NCBI GenBank assembly: GCA_023389535.1
Contig: JAEWEH010000040.1
Coordinates: 1 to 5,234, forward strand
DNA length: 5,234 nt
Source: Pseudomonadota bacterium
Lineage (GTDB): Bacteria; Pseudomonadota; Gammaproteobacteria; Burkholderiales; Burkholderiaceae_B
Reading direction: 5' to 3'
Shown: in pieces, positions 1 through 4,898 of the stretch
Position numbering within the stretch: the first letter of the stretch is position 1
Layout: each line of letters begins with the position of its first letter
Translations under genes and position numbers: made by a program
Notes under the pieces: generated by a model
Told to the model about the DNA's origin: nothing
The model's database searches: none
What the model saw: only the letters and a program-made list of their open reading frames with translations

Positions 1-1042
1 GCCTGTGGTAGGCCCCCAAGGTATGCTGCTGCCCTTCGGCCACTTTGTTCAGTGCCGCCATCCAGGCGGGTTTCACCGAATAGCGCTGCATGCTGGCATA
101 GCATTGGTCGATGGCCTCGCGCCACACGCGGGTCACCTGCGCCACATAGGCGGGGCTGCGCTGGCGCCCCTCGATCTTGACTGCCCGCACCCCCATGCGG
201 GCCAGCTTGGGCAGGAGCTCCAGCGTATTCAAACTGGTCGGCTCTTCGAGCGCGTAATAGTTTTCCTCGGCCACATCGAAACGCCCCTTGCACAAGGTCG
301 GATAGCCAGCATTTTCATGCTCGCCATAGCGGTCGATCAGCACGCCATTGAGCCGCGACTCCAAGCCGCGATCCGTCTGTTGCCAGCGCACGGCTTTGGC
401 GGGTGAACACACGCCATGCGTATTGGGCGACTCGCCCGTGGCATAGGAGGACAGCGCGCATCGCCCTTCCACCATGACGCACAGGCTGCCGAATCCGAAG
501 ACCTCGATCTCAACCGTCGTGTGCTCCAGCAACTGCTCCACCTGAGCCAGCGACAGAACTCGTGGCAGCACGGCGCGCACGATGCCGAAATGCCGCCGAT
601 AGAAGGAGATGGCCTCCAGATTGGTGGCTGAGCCTTGTACCGATAGGTGCAGCGCCAAGCCGGGATGATGCTTGTGGGCGTACTGCATCAGGCCAGGGTC
701 CGCCACGATCAGGGCATCGATGCCGCTTGCGGCGGCCCTTTCCACCGCGGAACGCCATAGCTCATAGCCGGAAGGCTGGGGATAGGTGTTCAGCGCCAGC
801 AAGACTTTAGCGCCCCGTGCATGCGCATAGCGTATGCCTTCGTTGATGGCGGCCTGATCGAAATTCAATCCCGCAAAATTTCGCGCATTAGTCGCATCGC
901 GAAAGCCAAGGTAGACGCAATCGGCGCCATGGTCGACCGCCGCTTTCAGGGCCGGCAGGCTGCCGGCAGGACAAAGCAGCTCCATTTTGGGCGCAGCAGC
1001 GCCCGTCCCGGCGGCGCCGGGCGGGATCATCTGGTTCATCAT
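1..1042 (-). CDS. ubiU: UbiU, O2-independent ubiquinone hydroxylation protein (peptidase U32 family), 3' end cut by window edge
   Basis: The reverse strand reads open for 347 codons with no frameshift. From Met20 on, the protein follows E. coli UbiU (YhbU) closely: MELLCPAGSLPALKAA at the start, then TNARNFAGLNF, SVQGSATN, VLPRVLS, LTGESPN-like SSYATGESPN, EGRQRSPAYV, and LGAYHR at the edge. E. coli UbiU ends three residues after that last motif, so only a few codons and the stop should be missing. UbiU pairs with UbiV; each carries a [4Fe-4S] cluster, and together they hydroxylate the ubiquinone ring without O2 in anaerobic cells. The four cluster cysteines are present at C188, C195, C212 and C251, which become 169, 176, 193 and 232 when counted from Met20, as in E. 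coli. The gene lies 23 bases after the flavoprotein gene on the same strand, so co-transcription is likely. The start is uncertain: 1042 (ATGATG) gives a 19-residue extension, while 985 gives the E. coli N-terminus; neither has a good ribosome binding site. Confidence 0.95.
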   Translation of the reverse strand, partial: MMNQMIPPGAAGTGAAAPKMELLCPAGSLPALKAAVDHGADCVYLGFRDATNARNFAGLNFDQAAINEGIRYAHARGAKVLLALNTYPQPSGYELWRSAVERAAASGIDALIVADPGLMQYAHKHHPGLALHLSVQGSATNLEAISFYRRHFGIVRAVLPRVLSLAQVEQLLEHTTVEIEVFGFGSLCVMVEGRCALSSYATGESPNTHGVCSPAKAVRWQQTDRGLESRLNGVLIDRYGEHENAGYPTLCKGRFDVAEENYYALEEPTSLNTLELLPKLARMGVRAVKIEGRQRSPAYVAQVTRVWREAIDQCYASMQRYSVKPAWMAALNKVAEGQQHTLGAYHR

Positions 1043-1065
1043 CTAGATAGGATCTGTGTCGGCGA

Positions 1066-2274
1066 TCAGGCGGGCACCAGCGCTTCGTTCGATCGCACTG
1101 TGGGAACGGGCGTCATGGCGGCAAGCGCCGGCTTGATGCCCGTCAAAAGGTATTCGATCAATTCGCGCGCCGAGCGTATGGCGTTGCCGAAAGGCAATTT
1201 TTCCGATCCACGGAAGAACAGCCCACGCTTGATATCGCCCGCCAGCGCGAACGCCAATTGTGTGTCGATGCAGAACTGCCCATGTTTGCTGATGCCGTCG
1301 CGCAGGCCGCAAGATGCAAGGCAATCGAAGCCCACGGTGCAAGGCCGCTGCTTGGCGATGCGCTGCAGCTTTTCTTCCTTTTCAAGGTAATTGGCCAGCC
1401 ATGGTGTGCGCACCGCCCGGGCCGGCAGCCCGGCGACACTCATGAACGTGACGATGTCTTCGGGCCGGGCCTCGACCAGGACCTTCTTGAAGTTGGGGTG
1501 TGCGTCGCCTTCCTCCGTTACGGCAAAGGCCGACCCCAGCTGCACCGCGTTAGCGCCGATGCCCAGCAGTTCGACCACTTGTTCATGGGTATGAACACCG
1601 CCGCCCGCGATCAGCGGTATATTTTCTTTTTCCAGGCCCATGTCGCGGAAAAGCTGCCGGGCGCCGGTCAGGACATTCGTGAAGGCGAAATTGGGGCTGT
1701 TCATCGCTTCGGCCGTCGGCGCACCCAGATGCCCGGCCGCGTATTTCGGATTCTCGATGACAATGGCATCCGGCAGCCGGTTCTTGCGCATCCATTTTTT
1801 CAGGATCAAACCTATGCCACGCACATCGGACAGGACCGGAATGATGGCAACCTTGGGATAGTCAGCGGTCAGCTCGGGCAAGTCCAGAGGCAGCCCGGCG
1901 CCCACGACCACCGCGTCCGCTTCGCTTTGGCAGGCCTGGCGCACGTAATTGGCATACTCCGAGACTGCGCGCATGACATTGACCGCAACCAGGCCCTTGC
2001 CACCCGACATTTCCTTTGCCAGCTTCACTTCTCGATCGAGCGCGACGAGGTTGACCGAGTTGATCAGTTCCTTGTCGCGGGATTTCTTCGTCTCCAGCAT
2101 CAGGTCCGGGTGATGGCGCCGTAAATCGACGCTGGAAATGGTACCCATGGCGCCCAGCGACGCCACCGTTCCCGCCAGGCGGTGGGCGGAAACGCCCACG
2201 CCCATTCCGCCTTGCACGATGGGCAGTAAAGACTTGCCTTTGAGCGTGAGGCGTTTCAATGCGGTTTGGAACAC
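1066..2274 (-). CDS. Nitronate monooxygenase (NPD) family FMN-dependent flavoprotein
   Basis: A 402-residue cytoplasmic protein of the nitronate monooxygenase / 2-nitropropane dioxygenase family, a TIM barrel binding FMN. Visible signatures are the N-terminal PIVQGGMGVGVS (residues 19-30), AAGHLGA around His182, which matches the position of the family's catalytic histidine, and the phosphate-binding part IAGGGVHTHEQV (222-233) with ANAVQLGSAF (241-250). The C-terminal region carries four cysteines, C312, C318, C322 and C335, resembling the CxxxC...YCI stretch of the longer FabK/YrpB-like branch of the family. Family members oxidise alkyl nitronates, but many have unknown substrates, so the true reaction is open. 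The GTG start at 2274 is supported by AAGGA eight bases upstream and by the match of the N-terminus to the family. ubiU follows after 23 bases, suggesting a role under low oxygen. The divergent control region upstream contains an FNR/Dnr-like box. Confidence 0.9.
   Translation of the reverse strand: MFQTALKRLTLKGKSLLPIVQGGMGVGVSAHRLAGTVASLGAMGTISSVDLRRHHPDLMLETKKSRDKELINSVNLVALDREVKLAKEMSGGKGLVAVNVMRAVSEYANYVRQACQSEADAVVVGAGLPLDLPELTADYPKVAIIPVLSDVRGIGLILKKWMRKNRLPDAIVIENPKYAAGHLGAPTAEAMNSPNFAFTNVLTGARQLFRDMGLEKENIPLIAGGGVHTHEQVVELLGIGANAVQLGSAFAVTEEGDAHPNFKKVLVEARPEDIVTFMSVAGLPARAVRTPWLANYLEKEEKLQRIAKQRPCTVGFDCLASCGLRDGISKHGQFCIDTQLAFALAGDIKRGLFFRGSEKLPFGNAIRSARELIEYLLTGIKPALAAMTPVPTVRSNEALVPA
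1133..1146 (-). promoter_or_regulatory. Perfect FNR/Dnr-type box inside the flavoprotein gene, upstream of ubiU
   Basis: The minus strand reads TTGACGGGCATCAA (plus strand TTGATGCCCGTCAA), an exact TTGAY-N4-RTCAA dyad as recognised by FNR, ANR and Dnr proteins. Its centre lies about 97 bases upstream of the ubiU start at 1042, inside codons for LTGIK of the flavoprotein. Whether it is used is unknown: no convincing -10 hexamer is seen at the spacing expected for class II activation. It may be an internal promoter element for ubiU or a chance match within coding sequence. Confidence 0.4.
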
Positions 2275-2282
2275 AATAATTG

Positions 2283-2287
2283 TCCTT
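2283..2287 (-). promoter_or_regulatory. Ribosome binding site of the flavoprotein gene
   Basis: AAGGA read on the minus strand, eight bases before the GTG at 2274. It supports the GTG start over the ATG at 2290, which is out of frame with the gene. Confidence 0.65.
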
Positions 2288-2375
2288 CATAAATATAGGG
2301 GCAAGCCAGCCGACTTGAAGCCGAACCCTTGCACGCCTGCGCAGCCGTTAGGCCGAAGTTCTTCATACAGCACGA

Positions 2376-2381
2376 ACTATG
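2376..2381 (-). promoter_or_regulatory. Possible -10 element for the flavoprotein-ubiU operon
   Basis: CATAGT on the minus strand matches TATAAT at four of six bases and predicts a transcript start near 2369, with the FNR/Dnr box centred at about -41.5. The leader would be about 95 bases. A better hexamer, TATATT at 2297-2292, lies too close to the ribosome binding site to be the promoter of this start. Confidence 0.35.
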
Positions 2382-2403
2382 CAGGCAGATAGAAGGACGT
2401 TCC

Positions 2404-2417
2404 TTAATAAATATCAA
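2404..2417. promoter_or_regulatory. FNR/Dnr box in the divergent promoter region
   Basis: TTAATAAATATCAA differs at one base from the TTGAT-N4-ATCAA consensus for FNR-family activators. Its centre (2410.5) lies about 30 bases before a possible -10 element on each strand, the spacing of class II FNR-dependent promoters (site centred near -41.5). A Dnr-type regulator with the matching ExxSR recognition motif is encoded less than 2 kb away. The regulator that truly binds here (FNR/ANR or Dnr) cannot be told from sequence. Confidence 0.65.
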
Positions 2418-2440
2418 GGTTCCGCGTTTTGTGGCAATGC

Positions 2441-2446
2441 GACAAT
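2441..2446 (+). promoter_or_regulatory. Possible -10 element for the DUF2249 gene
   Basis: GACAAT matches TATAAT at four of six bases. It predicts a start of transcription near 2452, which would put the FNR/Dnr box centre at about -41.5 and leave a leader of roughly 54 bases before the ATG at 2506. There is no good -35 element, as expected for an activator-dependent promoter. Confidence 0.4.
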
Positions 2447-2505
2447 CCCCGGCAGACAATATGCCTATGCTGGCCTGCGCCTTACGCGACATGTAAAGTA
2501 AGCCC

Positions 2506-2739
2506 ATGATGAAAGACGAAAAAACGCTCGTTCTGGATGTACGCGGCCTGGAGCCGCCCGAACCGCTGGAGCGCGTGCTCGACGCGCTGGGCGCCCTGAC
2601 CAATGACCAGGCACTGCTGATGCTGATAGACCGCGAACCTCGGCCGCTATATGGCATTCTCGATAACAATGGCTACCGCTATCAGGCCAGCCTCTCGAAT
2701 AGCGGCCATTACGAAATCCTTATCCGGCATAGATCCTGA
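2506..2739 (+). CDS. DUF2249 domain protein
   Basis: A 77-residue soluble protein that is essentially one DUF2249 domain: LDVRGLEPPEPLERVL at residues 10-25, DREPRPLYGIL at 42-52 and YEILIR at 69-74. The domain's biochemical role is not established; it is common next to denitrification and nitric-oxide-stress genes and is sometimes fused to hemerythrin-like domains. The start is an ATGATG pair at 2506/2509 with only a weak AGTAAG-like ribosome binding site. The stop overlaps the next start by one base (TGATG at 2737-2741), so translation of the two genes is probably coupled. The FNR/Dnr box about 90 bases upstream suggests induction under low oxygen or nitric oxide. Confidence 0.88.
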   Translation: MMKDEKTLVLDVRGLEPPEPLERVLDALGALTNDQALLMLIDREPRPLYGILDNNGYRYQASLSNSGHYEILIRHRS

Positions 2740-4052
2740 TGCAGCGCGCCCTGTCTTTCAAGGCGTCGCCCCCCTTGGGCGCGCCGCTTCGGTTCCTGGT
2801 CTCCGCACCCTTATTCGCCTTGCTGGCCGCCATGCTGATGCTCTGGGCCGGGCCTGTCGCGCTCGCATCGCGCTGGAACGGCTACGCGCTTGCATTGACC
2901 CATCTTTTTACGTTGGGTGTGCTGGGCAATGCCATGATGGGCGCCATGATGCAAGTCATGCCGGTTGCCACAGGCATCAGTGTGCTGGCGCCGCGGGTCA
3001 CGGCATGGCTCGTGCATGGCTTGCTCAGCCTTGGGGCGCTGGCTTTGGCGGCCGGCTTTCTGTGGGTGGATCCGCGATTTTTCGGCGCGGCCGCCCCCAT
3101 GCTCGTGGCTTGCCTGCTGTGGTTCGTGGTGGCGACAGCCGGCGCCCTGTGGCGCGATCGCAAGCGGGCCAGCAAAGGATCCCGGGAAATCCTGTCCGCC
3201 GTCAGACTTGCCCTGGTGTCCTTGCTATTGACCGCCCTGCTGGGCGGGGCGCTGGCCGGCAGCATGGCCCTGGCCCTGCCGCTGCCGCGGCAATTGACGG
3301 ACCTCCATGGCGCCTGGGGCCTGTTGGGCTGGGTCGGACTGCTGATTGTCGGTATCGCCTTCCAGGTCATACCCATGTTCCAGGTAACCGAGCTTTATCC
3401 CAAACCGATCACGCGCTGGCTGACTCTGACGATCTTCGTGCTGCTGCTGGGGCACATGGCCAATGCCTTGTTGCCATCGGCCGCGCAATGGGAAGCCGGC
3501 TTTGTGCTGGCGGTGGCCCTGTTGGCCTGTTACCTGGCCTTTGCGGCGACATCCTTGCAGTTGCTGCGCCATCGCAAACGCCCTGAACCGGACACCACGA
3601 CCTTGTTCTGGCGCGTATCGCTGGGGTGTCTGGCCGCCATGCTGCCGGTCTGGCTGTTGCACGCAGCGCGGGTCGCGGATTTTTCGGTACTGCTGGGTGT
3701 GTTGTTCATCGCGGGCTTCGCCTGGTCAGCCGTGAACGGCATGCTGTACAAAATATTGCCCTTTCTGCTGTGGTATCACGCCCAGAAAGACCTGACGGTG
3801 GCCTTGCGCGTCGTGCCCAAGGTCAAGGAAATCATTCCGGATCATATTGCGCGGCCGCAGTTCCGCATTCACTTGGGCGCCATCACTCTGCTGTTGCTTG
3901 CCAGTGTGCAACCGGGGTTGTTCACGCACGCCGCCGCACTTGCCCTGCTGGTTTCCACGGCCTGGCTGTGCTGGACGGTTCTGGGTGCTTTGCGTCTATA
4001 TACGCGCGCGCGCAGGGATATCGCCGCGGCCCTGGCGGCGATGGACGGCTAA
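2739..4052 (+). CDS. Polytopic membrane protein, NnrS / heme-copper oxidase subunit I-like
   Basis: A 437-residue, very hydrophobic protein with about 12 predicted membrane helices (roughly 18-40, 50-78, 86-108, 118-138, 153-180, 190-213, 225-245, 253-274, 290-309, 315-337, 376-396 and 398-420). Helix 2 has LTHLFTLGVLGNAMMGAMMQ with His55, and helix 6 begins DLHGAWGLLGW with His190; further histidines are 93, 239, 308 and 347. The pattern of a histidine followed by LG, then a GAxxQxxPV stretch, resembles proteins annotated as cytochrome oxidase subunit I-like or NnrS-like near denitrification genes. The paired histidines that hold heme in true oxidase helix 10 are not seen, so it is unlikely to be a working terminal oxidase. 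A role in heme, copper or nitric-oxide handling is only inferred from context. Its start overlaps the DUF2249 stop, indicating an operon. The exact family is uncertain. Confidence 0.85.
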   Translation: MQRALSFKASPPLGAPLRFLVSAPLFALLAAMLMLWAGPVALASRWNGYALALTHLFTLGVLGNAMMGAMMQVMPVATGISVLAPRVTAWLVHGLLSLGALALAAGFLWVDPRFFGAAAPMLVACLLWFVVATAGALWRDRKRASKGSREILSAVRLALVSLLLTALLGGALAGSMALALPLPRQLTDLHGAWGLLGWVGLLIVGIAFQVIPMFQVTELYPKPITRWLTLTIFVLLLGHMANALLPSAAQWEAGFVLAVALLACYLAFAATSLQLLRHRKRPEPDTTTLFWRVSLGCLAAMLPVWLLHAARVADFSVLLGVLFIAGFAWSAVNGMLYKILPFLLWYHAQKDLTVALRVVPKVKEIIPDHIARPQFRIHLGAITLLLLASVQPGLFTHAAALALLVSTAWLCWTVLGALRLYTRARRDIAAALAAMDG

Positions 4053-4098
4053 AGCACACTTGCACAGCCTGGCCAGCCTTGCCGCCCTGGCGCGCCGA
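4053..4098. other. Short convergent gap between the membrane protein gene and the regulator gene
   Basis: Only 46 bases separate the two stop codons. There is no GC stem followed by a run of T on either strand, so no standard intrinsic terminator is visible. The strongest stem nearby is the inverted repeat at 4124-4148, inside the regulator gene. Confidence 0.6.
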
Positions 4099-4779
4099 TC
4101 AGCCCTGGTAAGAAGTCAGCCTGGCGACATCAAGCAGGGTGATGTCGCGGCCTTTCACCCGTATCAGCTCGTGCGCGCCCAAGTCATGCAATATGCGCGA
4201 AAAATGCTCGGGTGTCAGGTTCAGCCGCGAGGCGATCACCGTCTTGCTGGTACTCAAGCGAAACTGATGACCATTCTCGCAGCGCTTGCCCGCCAGCAAG
4301 TAGGCGATCACTCGCTGCGTGCCGGAACGCAGCGAATAGGCCTCCACGTCGGTGATCAGGCTGTGCAAGCGCTGGCTTAAGCCGGCCAGCATCTTGCGCG
4401 CAAAACCCGGTTGGCTCTCGATTTCATTGAAGATCGCCGTTTTCCCGACATGCAGCAGCAGCGAGTCGGCCAGCGCCTGAGCCGAGACAATATAGTTCTT
4501 TTCCATGAACATCAGCGCCTCGCCGAAACTGTCTCCCGGTCCGATGATGCGCACGACTTTCTCGCTGCCCATCGGCGATACAAACATCAGCTTGATCTGT
4601 CCATAGACCACGGTGTGAAAGCCCACGCAAGGTTCTCCCCGATGAAAGACCATGTCGCCGCGCGCCAGCTGAATTTCAGCAGCCCCCGCGGCGATACGGT
4701 CCAGCTCTTGGCTGCCCAAGCTGCTGAACAAAGGTATCCTGGCGAGAAAGTCCTGTATACGCGCCTTGCCTGTCGTCAT
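4099..4779 (-). CDS. dnr: Crp/Fnr-family transcription regulator, Dnr-type (nitric oxide / denitrification)
   Basis: A 226-residue regulator, close to the 227 residues of Pseudomonas Dnr. It has a cyclic-nucleotide-binding-like beta barrel (about 15-110), a long dimerisation helix (about 118-150) and a C-terminal winged helix (about 175-215). Stretches such as EALMFM, LSQRLHSLITDVEAYSL and FSRILHDLG match Dnr well. The recognition helix has E191, S194 and R195, the ExxSR motif by which FNR-type proteins read TTGAT half-sites. Only two cysteines exist (C51, C168), so an FNR oxygen-sensing [4Fe-4S] cluster is excluded. The cAMP-contact residues of CRP are also missing. Dnr proteins are thought to sense nitric oxide through heme and to activate denitrification genes; applying this here is inference. 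GGAG six bases before the ATG supports the start. It is convergent with the membrane protein gene and divergent from the ybaN-like gene. NnrR is an alternative label. Confidence 0.85.
   Translation of the reverse strand: MTTGKARIQDFLARIPLFSSLGSQELDRIAAGAAEIQLARGDMVFHRGEPCVGFHTVVYGQIKLMFVSPMGSEKVVRIIGPGDSFGEALMFMEKNYIVSAQALADSLLLHVGKTAIFNEIESQPGFARKMLAGLSQRLHSLITDVEAYSLRSGTQRVIAYLLAGKRCENGHQFRLSTSKTVIASRLNLTPEHFSRILHDLGAHELIRVKGRDITLLDVARLTSYQG
4124..4148. repeat. 9-bp perfect inverted repeat near the 3' end of the regulator gene
   Basis: GCGACATCA (4124-4132) and TGATGTCGC (4140-4148) form a perfect 9-bp stem with a 7-base loop. It lies in codons for RDITLLDVA of the regulator, about 70 bases after the stop of the convergent membrane protein gene. 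It could end or protect the transcript coming from the left, but no T run follows, so terminator function is unproven. Confidence 0.4.
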
Positions 4780-4785
4780 AGTTCG

Positions 4786-4789
4786 CTCC
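4786..4789 (-). promoter_or_regulatory. Ribosome binding site of the Dnr-type regulator gene
   Basis: GGAG on the minus strand, six bases before the ATG at 4779; a normal spacing that fixes the start codon. No clear promoter hexamers or FNR box were found upstream of this gene. Confidence 0.65.
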
Positions 4790-4819
4790 GTACGCCCTGC
4801 CGCGGCAAGGCAAGCAAAT

Positions 4820-4828
4820 TGCTAGAAT
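4820..4828 (+). promoter_or_regulatory. Possible extended -10 promoter of the ybaN-like gene
   Basis: TGCTAGAAT contains the extended TGn motif and TAGAAT, five of six bases of the -10 consensus. No -35 match lies 17 bases upstream, which extended -10 promoters can do without. Transcription would begin near 4835, leaving a leader of about 64 bases before the ATG at 4899. Confidence 0.5.
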
Positions 4829-4847
4829 CCCATAAAGCCATCGTCCA

Positions 4848-4860
4848 CTGCGCTACGCAG
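4848..4860 (+). other. Small hairpin in the ybaN leader
   Basis: CTGCG, a CTA loop and CGCAG form a 5-bp stem in the predicted leader; an alternative fold pairs GCGCT (4850-4854) with AGCGC (4859-4863). No T run follows. A function is not evident. Confidence 0.25.
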
Positions 4861-4898
4861 CGCCCACCGCAGACGCCAACCGGCACCCGACATCCGCA

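Larger units (their letters stand above)
2275..2505. other. Divergent intergenic control region between the flavoprotein-ubiU and DUF2249-membrane protein genes
   Basis: A 231-base stretch without a convincing gene. It contains a local AT-rich patch (about 2399-2417) with an FNR/Dnr-like box, possible -10 elements on both strands, and two short imperfect dyads (2393-2405 and 2429-2445). An 11-codon reading frame from 2461 to 2496 lies in the predicted plus-strand leader but has no clear ribosome binding site. Confidence 0.7.

Noticed and set aside
1258..2124. Long plus-strand open frame of 288 codons
   Set aside because: It lies entirely opposite the flavoprotein gene, which has clear family motifs, and its own translation shows no recognisable domain. 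High GC content makes such mirror frames common.
2288..2290. ATG on the minus strand as start of the flavoprotein gene
   Set aside because: It is out of frame with the gene; the frame it opens (to 1862) lacks domain features.
2292..2297. TATATT on the minus strand as the -10 of the flavoprotein gene
   Set aside because: It matches five of six bases, but the implied transcript start falls within the ribosome binding site at 2283-2287, leaving no usable leader for the GTG at 2274.
2651..3586. Plus-strand open frame of 311 codons in another frame
   Set aside because: It overlaps the DUF2249 and membrane protein genes; the translation is rich in Arg, Gly and Ala without domain features, typical of an out-of-frame reading.
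4072..4091. GCCAG / CTGGC stem between the convergent genes as a terminator
   Set aside because: Only 5 bp with a 10-base loop and no T run on either strand.
4813..4823. AGCAAATTGCT dyad between the regulator and ybaN as an FNR-type box
   Set aside because: It does not match TTGAT-N4-ATCAA and is only an 11-base dyad around a central A.
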